A stretch of DNA of 64,000 bases from the NCBI GenBank assembly GCA_009823505.1, contig VZQC01005746.1, positions 436,853 through 500,852 of the forward strand, in the 5' to 3' direction. Origin of the DNA: Rhizomys pruinosus. Taxonomy: Eukaryota; Chordata; Mammalia; Rodentia; Spalacidae. This document shows positions 1 through 10,281 of the stretch, piece after piece. Both the position numbers and the translations under genes were made by a program. The first letter of the stretch is position 1. The number at the start of each line of letters is the position of its first letter. The notes under the pieces are model-generated. The model did not search any database, had not been told where the DNA came from, and worked only from the letters and a program-made list of their open reading frames with translations.

Positions 1-375
1 TGTTTTGTATATTAAAAAACTCAAGCAGATCTTGTATTCAAGCAGTAGTGAAATGAAAATCTTAATATATCTTAATATATGTGCCAATTAAAATCTTAAT
101 ATATGAGCAAATTAAAAAATGATCAAAGATATGTAAGTTATTCTCATTTGCCAAATTTCATTAGGAAAACACTGAAGGTTTGAATTATCTCAAGATGATG
201 ATGTGCACTGGTTGGCAGTCAGGACAGGATTATACAATTTTTTGAGTTTGTACCTCTTATAACTGAAAAGAACATGAGACAGAATAACAGTTCCCTTTTG
301 TGGAGGCCAGGTAATTCTGTGTGACATTAACTGCTTTGAAATAAAAGCAGGGTGAGTTCATGCTTGAAGGAGGTT
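1..375. other. Unassigned AT-rich sequence
   Basis: I see no gene and no recognisable repeat. There is a short local duplication of an 'aaatcttaatatat'-type motif near 55-105. Confidence 0.4.
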
Positions 376-650
376 CTTTTTTTTTAAAGATTGATTTTAT
401 TCTTTTATTTTTTTAATTTTTATTTATTTCCGTATGTATATGAATGTACTGTCTGCATGCAAGTCTGTGCACCCGTGACGTGCAACACCGCGGAAGTCAG
501 AAGAGGGTGTCGGACTGCCCTGGAACTGAAGTTCTCCTGGAATTGGAGTTTCAGACGGCTCTCGGCCGCCATGTGGGTGCTGGGGATCGAACCTGGGTCC
601 TCTGCAAGAGCGGTCGGCACTCTTAACCCCTAGGCCATCTCTCCAGCCCC
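376..650 (-). mobile_element. B2 SINE with internal duplication
   Basis: Reads as a B2 in reverse: a T-rich 3' tail at the left and the tRNA-like head ending 'ccatctctccagcccc' at the right. It belongs to the local subfamily in which the 'ctggaactg..gttctcctggaattggagtt' segment is doubled. Confidence 0.85.
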
Positions 651-788
651 AAGATCCTGTCTAGTAAGTTGGATGGATTTGGATGCGCCCTATTGAATAA
701 GAATAATTAATTCTTTGTTGACTTATATAGTGAAAGTATTTTTTCATTTTGGTGTATTCGGTATAAATATTTTAAGATTCTTAAAACA

Positions 789-1012
789 GAGGCTGGAGAG
801 CTGGCTCAGTGGTTAAGAGTACTGGCTGTTCTTACAGAGCTCTGAGGTTCAGTTCCCAACACCCACCTGGTGACTAACAACTGTCCACAACTCCAGGTCC
901 AAGGGAATTCAATGCCCCTTTCTGACACCCGTGGGCATTGCATGGCATGGATGTACTTACATACATGTAGGCATTACACTCATACACATTAAAATAAAAA
1001 TAATAAATGAAA
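789..1012 (+). mobile_element. B2 SINE
   Basis: Starts with 'ggctggagagctggctcagtgg' type head (Pol III A-box region) and ends in an A-rich tail with 'aaaataaaaataataaa'. Confidence 0.85.
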
Positions 1013-1689
1013 TATTTTAAAAAGATTCTTAAAATAGGCATTGTCTTCTCATTGCTGCTGATACAGGAGTTTAAGAACAAATAAGTAAATTTAATCATAT
1101 ATGTGAAAGTTGCTTTTGTTTTAAGTTCAGTTTTTAGCTATAATACAAGGTTTAGCGAAGCACCACAGTGTGGAATCAGTGGCTTCTTAAGGGAAGGAAA
1201 AATGCAAGAAAAAGCCAATTTGTAAATTTGCAGGGAAGGTTGAAGTCAATTGGAGTACTAAAAAGCTGTTGAGAAGAATTTTAACGTTATCTTTTGGGAA
1301 ATAGCCAACTGAAACGTATGAGACTTAATAAAAAAGTTAATGACAATATATCCAAAAGAATTAAATTGTGAAATTTAATAGTGAAATTTTGACTGGTGCT
1401 AGCTGTAATAAAATTTTTTGATGAAGCTTATACATCTTTCACAACCATTAGATTTATATCTTTAGTAAATGCTAATAATATGTTCATATAATTAATATTT
1501 AATTATTGGGAATATTTTTCTAATAGGGTATGTTGCATTATATACCCAATATTGACAGAAGGTTGCCACTATTGATCATCTCTTGAGTGAAAATTTTTCA
1601 TTTAAAAATTAGGCGATAATGCCTAGTAAAGCAGGTACAAAAATGGCAAACTTTCAAAAAGGCATTAATTATTTTGACAGGAGAGTGAA
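1013..1689. other. Unassigned AT-rich sequence
   Basis: Very AT-rich, stops in every frame, no repeat family recognised. Confidence 0.4.
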
Positions 1690-2757
1690 CTGGTATATTC
1701 ATTAAACATTTTTAAAACTTTATTACAACAGTCGAATTACTGTGCATTTCTTACTATACATGGTAATCATATTTAGATCTCCTCCCCAACCTGTAACACC
1801 CCCATATTCAACCCACTAAATTTCATGCATTCTGCATATATGTTAAGGCCTATAGAGTCAAGTTTGTGAACCCAGATGTCCTCAGTGTGAGTTCATCCAC
1901 TGGAGCCTGTTCAGCCTATCTATTGACACACTCTTTAAAGACCAACTCTCCCTCACAGAGCAGTGATCAGTGAAAAGAGTTCCCCTGTTAAGGTTGGGCT
2001 TCTAACCCAGTTCCCCACTTCTACACTGGGTTTTTATTTTATTGAGTGAGCATGATTCTTGCACATGCTGTTACCACTACTCTAAGTTCATATAAGCAAA
2101 TTTCCTAAAGCCCAGAAGACTCTCTTTCCTTGTGGTAACATATCACACCTGACTCATAAAATCTTTCTGCCCTCTCTTCTGCAATGGACTCTGAGGCATG
2201 GGTAGGTGAGGCTTAATACAGGAGTCCTATCTAGGGTCATGGACATGGTAGTTTTTTTTTTTATTCTCTATACTTTAGCCATTTGTAGTCTTCTGTGTGC
2301 TGATATCATATTCTGCAGCATGAGGAAGCTTCATTGGTGAGAGGTGAGAGATGCATTAGCATTCCCTCAACTTGTGTTTCCACTGAGCCTTACTTAGGTG
2401 TTAAGGTTTCATTGTAGATGTCACACTTAGGGTGTTCATCTCAGAGACACTTACTCTGTGTGAGTGTGTGACTAGTCTCCATCTGTTGAAAAAAGAAGAT
2501 TCTTTGATGAGTGATGACAGGTTAATATAAGGATCCATATTTAGCATACAGTAAGAAATTTCACTTGTCTAGGAATGTGACAGAGGTAAGATTTTTCTCT
2601 TAGGATCCATCACCTCTCCAGCTATGTGTATTTGGCTATGTTTATAGTAGCACACATTAGTTCCTTCCCTCCCACTGAGCAAGCTTTAAGTACAATTACA
2701 TAGCTATTGATTACCCCCCAAGATGAAAGTGTCACTATTGCTCTGGTATAGTTTTCT
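1690..2757 (-). mobile_element. Old L1, 3' UTR part (left half)
   Basis: Antisense L1 3' UTR. The same sequence, diverged, recurs at about 61640-62700 in the same orientation. It breaks at 2757 where the Pgam1 retrocopy inserted and resumes at 7912; the target-site duplication ctggtatagttttct is at 2743-2757 and 7897-7911. Confidence 0.7.
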
Positions 2758-3116
2758 TTTCTTTTCTTTTCTTTTTTTTGCACATCACTCCTTTATTATA
2801 CTGATCTGGAAAAAGATTACAGTTATGCTTAAAATGAGTACTGAACCCACATGGTAGGGCCAAGCATCTGGAACCAGATTCGAGATGGTAAAAGACACAC
2901 CTGGACATTACATCAAGGCAGAGGGATCCTAAGATGGATGGCAGGAGACACTCCTGCCACTCTGAGGCCAAGGAGTTCATCCCACTTTGGTATGAGGAAT
3001 GGCTTATTTTCTGGTGACCACATGTGGGACTCTTTCAACACCCACTTGAAACCTCAGGGGCTTTTTGTACTTTTTATATATACATGGATTGTTTTTTGTA
3101 AAAGTAAATGTAACAC

Positions 3117-6100
3117 CCCACAGAGTGAGAGGAAACCTTCACTGCAGATACATCTGACAAAGCATTAATTTCCAGAGTATACAAGCTACTCAAAAAACAA
3201 AGAAGAAAACAAATGAATCACTCAAAAGATGGAGCAAAGATCTGAATAGAGACTTCACAGAGGAGGAATTAGAGATGGCCTAGAAACATCTTAAGAAGTG
3301 TTCAACATCGCTGATAATTAAGAAAATGCAAATTAAAACCACTTTGAGATATCATCTTACTCCAGTAAGACTGGCTAGGATCAGGAATACGAATGATACC
3401 AAGTGCTGGAGAGGTTGTGGGGAAAGGGGAACACTCATCCATTGCTGGTGGGAATGTAAACTTGTACAGCCACTATGGAAAGCAGTGTGGAGTACCCTTA
3501 GAAGACTACAAAATGAGCCTGCTGTTTGAACCAGTCATACCACTCCTGGGTATGTATACCCACAAACACATCTTACTGCAAAAGACACATTGCCACAGCT
3601 ATGATTGTATTGCAACTCTGTTTCACAAGCTAGAAAAAGCTGGAACCAACCCGGTGCCCCTCAACTTTGCTAACGAGCTGAAGATAGAAGAAAAATGTGG
3701 TATCATGTACAACAACCTGAGTTCTATGCTAAGCAACAGTAAAGAGGAACAACTATTCATGACTTTGCGAGAGTAAAGATGGATGGAGCTGAAAGCATTA
3801 TGTAATGAGTGGAAAGTAACACGGACCTCAGGTAGAAAAACAACGACAAAGAATTTTGTCCGCTCTATATGTGGATGCTTTTTCATTGCTAGCTAAGACC
3901 AATAAACCATAATAAATATTTCTCATAGGAAGGTGGGAGCATAGTTAAAAGAACACAGAAAAGACTGCATCAAAAAAAACGGACGTGAAATTGGTGTAAT
4001 TGGGAAGGGGGAGGGGCGGGAATGCCTGGAGAGTGACATGGGGTATGATATTATCTCGATTAATGCTATATTAACATTGCACGTGGAGTTTCAAAGCTAG
4101 TGTCCAGTTATTGCACCCAGAACTGGTCATACAGGATACACGTTGTGTTAGGACTCTACGTAAAAGAACTCAAATTGTGTATATTAAACAAACATTGGAT
4201 GCCTATTACAGGCTTCTGATAAAAAAACATGTAAGACCATTTCTCTGAGTAAAATGAGAGTATCATAAATCCGCCGATCATAACAGACTACTTTTCGATG
4301 AGCACGAATGCGTTGATCCACATTGTTGACAAAAAATCTGATAGAAACAGATAACCTTTTTAAGGGCAGAAAATTGGCTACATACAAACAGCCTCTCTAT
4401 AAATTTCTCTGTTTGTACAGTATCACCTCATTCTTGTAGTGCATTCTCTTTTCACTATAAGTATGTTTTAATAGTTAAAAATTAAGGTTTGCTTCCGCAA
4501 GTTAATCATACTCAATAGTCACTCAAAAAAGCCCTGGAGTGAATTTGATGAAATCCTGAGCTCTTCATTCCCTCCCACCCCTTATTGGTATGTATAAATA
4601 CAACTGTCTTCTGGAGGAACTTCATGGGTTTAAAAAAATGGGGGGGGATACAAATAGAAATGACATGAAACCTCCTTGTTCGTACCAAAAAAAAATCTCT
4701 GCCTAATATTCAAATCCAAAACGTTTAACTCATGGGCAAAAGAGTTTGGGTTATGTTCTAAACAGGTCAAAACTGTCACCAACCCTTAATCGGCCTGAGA
4801 AAAAAAAGATAAAGCTTATGCATGAGTATGGAAATTGTACCAGAATGTGCCAAGCTGAAAAAAGTGTTGACCCGTATCCCTTGAACATTAGAGAAGGGAG
4901 ACATAAGCCCTCAGATTGCTACCAAACACTGAACACCCCTCTTGATTGCACTCCTATCTTCACCATGTAACCAACTAGTTCGTATAATGAGTCCTATATG
5001 AAACTTTACCTTGCTAGGGGGCCGCAAAAGTTATTTAATACGAGATAGATTCCTTTTCTGACTCTCCCCCATACGGAAACAAGGGAGAAAATGACGATGA
5101 TGATCGGGTCTGTTCCCAACCTGTAACATTGTGAGGGACAACTCAGTTATATAGGAGGTCAATATCTCTTATTAAAACCAGAAAACTGCCTTTCATTTAA
5201 ATTGATCTAATTAGACATAGGGGAACTGTAGTTGAAACCAACGATTATTCTCTTATATTGCCAGAAATTCTCCAAATTATTACTTCAGAATACCTAAAGT
5301 CATTAAGCTAATGCCACTTAAGCGAAAATGATATTAATATTACGTAGGCTCAGAACTCTGACATATCTAAAAAGGCCACATCGGATCTATCACCAAGGAG
5401 ATGTGGCAGGGGATCCAATGGCACCACAACAAAAAGGTAAAAAAGCGACCTGCCTCTAAGGCTAAGTGTGATACAATCTGCCCAATATTGAAGCAGAAGG
5501 CCCATGTCTTGTGGAAGACCTGACAGTTAACACCATGGGGAAAGAAGCGTATTTTGAGAATCCACAAACATGCAAGTGTACCAGATGTGTAACCTCTGGT
5601 AAATACCCAGTACGAGATTTACCAAAGACCCACTAAGACCAATATAAAGCAATAATGGGTCTTCCTTGAGTCTAAGCAAGACGTCCACCGTCAGCACCAG
5701 CTCACACCTCAACCGCCTGAAGATTACTATACTGTGCAGCAGAGGCAGCCAAATATGCCTTGTAGTATCCCAAATCCTAAAATTGTTGCTACTAGGCTCT
5801 CTCCAGGGAGGAATTATAACCCATGGCTGATGCGAAAAGCTTACATCCTCTACAGGTTAAGATGGTATAAGCCACAGATAAACCCTGTCATATTTTAACA
5901 GGAAAAAAATGTAGTTCATGGATTAACATTACCATCCAACACCATATGTGTCTATACCAATACAGTAAAACCTACCATAACTATTAGTGCTGTTTAAATA
6001 CCTATATATCTAATTGCTTGTGCTTCATTAGTAGGATCAAAAAGTTATTCCTGGACAAACTGTCAGCCCATGAAAGGAAACAGCCAGAATTGACCAGAGT

Positions 6101-6555
6101 CCAAGACAACAGCTCCAGAGAAAGTAGACTGTTTTGCTTCTCATCCACCTGTGCCCCTTTTCTAAGCCTAGGGAACAATCTGTGGAAGAGGGGGCGTCAT
6201 AGAATGTAAGGGCTGCGATTGGGGTGAATGGTGAAACCACAGCAATATAGTCTGGACACTCATTTGATCAACTTGATTGAACATACAAGCCCCCCCTACT
6301 GGATGGTGGGGCTGTGGGGGTTTGGGCACAACAGCCTGCAAATTGGTTTTACATGCAGGATGCTTGTACTCATAAATATCACTTATTGCTAAAAAATGAA
6401 AAAAAAAACTGAGAGAAAGATGCAGGACAGTTATGACAGAATGCATGATCCGGGATGGGGTGGGGTGGGGTGGGGTGGGGGAGAAGGGAAAGGGAAATAT
6501 GCCTGAACTGAATTGGAAAATGATGTATGAAATACAGAAAGCATCAATAAAAAAT
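3117..6555 (+). mobile_element. L1 inserted in the Pgam1 3' UTR, 5'-truncated
   Basis: Flanked by a perfect 15-bp duplication aagtaaatgtaacac (3102-3116 and 6556-6570). It begins in the ORF2 C-terminal region (about 3117-3890, frameshifted; a 'GEVVGKG...HYGKQC'-type segment at 3393-3776) and ends with a G-rich tract, AATAAA and A-rich tail (6445-6555) like the other L1 3' ends at 45941 and 60062. The 3950-6380 interval is not assigned with confidence: either a long 3' UTR of this subfamily or something carried within the insertion. Confidence 0.75.
3950..6380 (+). other. Unrecognised 2.4-kb CpG-retaining interval inside the L1 insertion
   Basis: No coding frame longer than about 75 codons looks real here. 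By eye there are roughly three dozen CpGs in 3960-5900 at modest GC content, clearly more than in neighbouring intergenic DNA. The edges at about 3965-3975 ('gactgcatcaa') and 6390 onward ('actgagagaaagatgcagg') resemble points close together in the L1 3' UTR at 48270-48550. Confidence 0.4.
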
Positions 6556-7110
6556 AAGTAAATGTAACACATAAACTTGATTCAGGATTGATTTCAACCT
6601 TCTGGGACCAGTGTCAGGGAGAAAACTGTTCTTCCTTTTTAGTCACCATGCAGGTTACATTACATTCATTTTCCACGGGAATGACTGCAGCCCCCAGTTA
6701 CCCTACAGAGGAGCACAGGATGGGCTTCAGGAACAAAGCTGGACTCTGGCTTCTCCTCATTGGTCATACCAAAGCATGGTTCATCCCTGGCCTCTTCCCA
6801 AGCAGGCCCTTAGTAAACAAAACACTAAAAAAACTATAATGACCACCTCTCAACTCTCCTGGGTAAGAGGAGCCTTCCCTGGCCTTGGACCAAGAACCTG
6901 CACCTCAGAGGTGCCATTCTGACAAGACTCTATGAAGGGAGTGGGTGCAGGGATAAAATACTAAAATGAAAATAGGAGCCACCAGTCCCCATCTGCAGCT
7001 ACAACTTAAGATCTTAAAGATGTACTCAGTGTGCCAAGTACAGGGGAAAGGTGCAGGAGGCATGATCAGGGTGAGGGTGTTCTTGGGGTCGTAGTTCTGC
7101 CTGCTTGCCT

Positions 7111-7863
7111 TCACTTCTTGATCTTGACCTGAGCAGCCACAGCTTCCATGGCTTTACACAGGGTCTCTTCATCTCCCAGGAACTGCATAGGCTTGATGGG
7201 CTTCAATTTCTTGTCCAATTCATAGACAATGGGAATACCAGTTGGCAGGTTCAGCTCCATGATGGCCTCTTCAGAGAGACCCTCCAGATGTGTGACGATG
7301 CCCCGAAGGCTGTTGCCATTTGCAGCAATCAGGACCCTTTTCCCCTCCTTGATCTGGGGGACAATTTCTTCATTCCAGAAGGGTAGTGCTCTGGCAATAG
7401 TGTCTTTCAGGCTCTCACAGGAGGGTAGCTGATCCTCAGTAAGGTCTGCAAACCTGCAATCCTTACTGATGTTGCTGTAGAAAGGATGATCTGGCTCCAT
7501 CAGAGGTGGTGGGACATCATAAGAGCGCCTCCAGGTCTTCACCTGTGCCTCACCATGCTTGGCAGCAGTTTCTGCTTTATTGAGGCCAGTCAGACCCCCA
7601 TAATGCCTCTCATTGAGGTGCCAGGTCCTCACCACTGGCAGCCACATCTGGTCAGTGGCATCCGGCACTGTCCAGAGAGTCCGAATTGCCCTCTTCTGCA
7701 CTGAGTTGAAGCAGATGTCAAATTCGTAGCCAGCATCTCCAGCGCCTGCCCGCCGTGCTTCGCCTCCTCGTGGCCTGCAGGGTCTCATACCAGCGGCTGA
7801 ATGGTTTTCCAGGTTCCAGGCGCTCTCACCTCGCCGGATCAGCACAAGGTTATACGCGGCCAT
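7111..7863 (-). pseudogene. Pgam1-ps: Phosphoglycerate mutase 1-like ORF, 250 codons, catalytic histidines lost
   Basis: The parent enzyme interconverts 3- and 2-phosphoglycerate in glycolysis through a phosphohistidine. This copy is open from MAAYNLVLI to AQVKIKK, 250 residues against 254. The N-terminal RHGES motif reads RRGES (codon 7833-7831), so the phosphorylated histidine is gone. The second catalytic histidine, in AAHGNSLRG, is Asn (AANGNSLRG, codon 7320-7318). Residues about 21-45 are scrambled by compensating indels before [10 protein letters not shown] restores the frame. The [10 protein letters not shown] loop with the catalytic Glu is kept. I chose the ATG at 7863 because it matches the parental start; the frame stays open upstream to 7968. 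It cannot be an active mutase by the usual mechanism. Whether it is transcribed cannot be seen. Confidence 0.92.
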
Positions 7864-7911
7864 GGCAGCAGGTAGGGATGCAGCGAGGACTCTGCACTGG
7901 TATAGTTTTCT

Positions 7912-9150
7912 ATGCCTCACATTGTACTGGCTATTTGGATATAAAGCTGGCGGGGGGGGGGGCACCACTGATCGATTTTTCTCCCTTAGTAGCTTGCGTA
8001 GTATCCTCTAAAACTATGTGATCTAGTCTTCAGGGAGGAGGCTTCCAGGTCAGTTCCAGCTCCGTGGCTCCAAGTACTGTGCTGAAGTATGTCTGTCTTC
8101 AGCAATAGGTTCTTACCTTCAAGTTTTGGCAGACAATCAAGGGATGTGACAATACCCTATGTTATTTTGGGAGTCTCTTGACTATTTTCACCAACAACTT
8201 GAAGGGAAGTTTCTCATCTGACACTGTGCTTCTTGTTATATAGCCTTCAGTTCATGTATATGAATACATGTACATGAATACAGATATTATGTGTGCATTT
8301 TTCAGTAGGCTTTTGAACTAATGAATTTCCCTTGAGTTTTTCACACCACCAAAGTATTATTTACTCTCTCTGTCTCTGTCTCTCTTGTCTTTGTCTCTCT
8401 GTCTGTCTGTCTGTCCCTCTCTCCCCCATTTAACCCTTCCTCCTCCTTCACCAATTACATTACCCCCATTTTCCCCATTTCCCCTGGTAATATCTGCCTC
8501 CCCTCTCTTGAGCTCCTTCTTCTGCTTTACTCTCATAATTCCTTGCATAACACTACTTTATCCCTTCCTAGTTAAGTTCCCCTTGGTAACACCTGTCTCC
8601 TACTATTTCCGTGTCTCAGGTTTCTTCTTCCCTTTACCTCCACCATCTCTCCCCATTTGTCTAGCTCCTGTAGTTACATCAGGATTTATATTCACATATA
8701 TAAGTTTAGTGCTAAGATCCACAAATGAGAGCTAACATACATACATAACTTGTTTTTCTGAGTGTTACTTCACTTAATATAATAGTTTCAGTTCCATCCA
8801 TTTCCCTGGAAATTTCATGATTTCTTTACCCCTGAGTAGATAACTCCATTGTGTAAATGTGCCACATTTTCACTATCTACTTACCAGGTGGACATCTAGG
8901 TTGTTTCCATTTCTTAGCTATTGTAAAAAGAACAGTAACAAACATGGATGTACAATAAGTCTGCAGTAGGATGAGTCTTTTAAGTATACGCCAATAGTAT
9001 AACAAGATCATCTGGTTGATACATATATGTTGTTGTTGTTGTTGTTTTTTAGGAGTTCTCCACACTGCTTTCCATAGTGGTTGGCTAAGTTTGTAATCCT
9101 ACCAGCAGTGAATGAGCATTCCCCTTTCTCCACATATATGCCTGGTGTGC
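7912..9150 (-). mobile_element. Old L1, right half (3' UTR then ORF2 C-terminus)
   Basis: Continuation of the element at 1690-2757. Up to about 8730 it is 3' UTR-like sequence, including a pyrimidine-rich tract at 8360-8460. From 8730 to 9150 it matches the antisense ORF2 C-terminal region also seen at 31040-31470 and 48600-49010 ('ctttccatagtggttg', 'taccagcagtgaatgagc'). Confidence 0.75.
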
Positions 9151-9173
9151 GGTTTTAAAGGTGTTTCTTCTTG

Positions 9174-9400
9174 GGGCTGGAGAGATGGCCTAGTGGTTAG
9201 GAGTGACAACTGATCTTGCAGAGGACGTGGGTTTGATCCCCAGCACTCACATGGCGGCCAAGAACTGTCTTTAACTCCAGATCCAGGTGAATCTGACACC
9301 ATCTTCTGACCTCCGAGGAATTGCACGACATGGGCATGGGCGTACAAAATTACATGCAGACAGTAAATTCACACACATACAAAAATAAATAAAAAAAAAG
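9174..9400 (+). mobile_element. B2 SINE
   Basis: Head 'ggggctggagagatggcct', A-rich tail, and target-site duplication aaggtgtttctt on both sides (near 9157 and 9399). It lies at the end of the old L1. Confidence 0.9.
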
Positions 9401-9708
9401 GTGTTTCTTAATCTCTTCTGCCAGGTCTCCTCTCAATTTGAGCAAAAGGTGCTTTTCATTGCTATTCTGCAGAAACAGTAAGTGCAAATCTTTACAAGCA
9501 TGCACTGGAGAAAAGACTCACTGAGAAAACTACACCAAATGAGCGGGTACACTCCTGCAGGCATTAGGCCACCCCCACTAGGTCCCTGGAACCAGGGACA
9601 GCTCAGCTCCACTTTCCCTGCCCCACTTCAAGCTCCGCCCCTGGCTGCTGTCTTTTGGTGCCTCCCACTCCTCCGCCCCAACCACACGCTCGCTTCCGCT
9701 ACCCTAGC

Positions 9709-9720
9709 TGCGCAAGCGCA
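9709..9720. promoter_or_regulatory. NRF1-like site
   Basis: tgcgcaagcgca closely fits the NRF1 palindrome (TGCGCATGCGCA type) and sits about 45 bp upstream of an ETS site, a common pairing in TATA-less promoters. Confidence 0.55.
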
Positions 9721-9765
9721 GTAGCTGCACGGCACCTCCTAGCCCGGGGAGTTCTGGGAGTTGGC

Positions 9766-9776
9766 TTTCCGGAAGG
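9766..9776. promoter_or_regulatory. ETS/GABP-like site
   Basis: tttccggaagg contains the CCGGAAG core bound by ETS factors. Confidence 0.5.
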
Positions 9777-10281
9777 ACAGGCTTGGTGTGCCGGACTAGG
9801 CGGTGTTCCCCAAGCATAAGTACAAGCCGGTGTTCCAGGCCTTGCCCCAGGCCAGGCTGGCTGGTGGTCTGGGGTTGCTGCGAGAAGGCGGAGGGTGCAG
9901 GCAGCGCCTTTGTGAGGTGCGGGGCCTGGCGAGATTGAGCCGCGGAGCCGCAGGACGCGGCTGACCCTCCCTCGGGCCTGGAGCGGAACTGCAGGAGGAA
10001 CCAGCGTAGGCCGGTGGAGGTGAACCCGGTCACTTAACTGCTTCAGGTGATGAGTCACTTGCCTAGTAATCAGATTTGAAGTCCACGGCCCTTTGTGGTC
10101 CTGCTGCAGCTTAGTTTTTAGTGGATGGTTGACTGCTATGTCCTGAGGGTTGCTACCTTGACTGCCGTTGATCACGAAAGCAACCCAGTTGTTTCGTGGA
10201 CCGCCTAGTTTACTGTAAAACGTTCTGGTTACTGCATCTGCTGCCTACTGCTCTGCAAGAGTGCAAGAGCGAAACATTCAC

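Larger units (their letters stand above)
2758..7896 (-). pseudogene. Pgam1-ps: Pgam1 processed retrocopy, whole insertion (interrupted by an L1)
   Basis: Processed copy of phosphoglycerate mutase 1 mRNA, read on the minus strand. The 5' UTR starts near 7896, the reading frame is 7863-7111, and the 3' UTR continues to 6571 and, after a nested L1 (3117-6555), from 3116 to about 2780. An AATAAA (as tttatt near 2791) lies just before an A-rich (TTTTC)n tail at 2758-2779. A 15-bp duplication flanks it (2743-2757 and 7897-7911). Without the L1 the insert is about 1.7 kb, as expected for this mRNA. No introns, tail and duplication together show L1-mediated retroposition. Confidence 0.93.
9640..10030 (+). 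promoter_or_regulatory. Klhl9: Klhl9 CpG-island promoter and 5' UTR
   Basis: The only strongly GC- and CpG-rich stretch in the window, directly upstream of the Klhl9 frame. It holds a GC box (ctccgcccca, 9671-9680), an NRF1-like palindromic site (tgcgcaagcgca, 9709-9720) and an ETS/GABP-like site (tttccggaagg, 9766-9776), with no TATA box in a plausible place. This is the usual layout of a broadly expressed housekeeping promoter. Transcription probably starts between about 9720 and 9900; the exact start is inferred. A further GC box-like ctccgcccct lies near 9634. Confidence 0.7.

Noticed and set aside
9699..10175. 158-codon minus-strand frame opposite the Klhl9 promoter
   Set aside because: GC-rich CpG-island DNA has few stop codons; composition (Pro, Arg, Ala, Thr) is typical of such chance frames.
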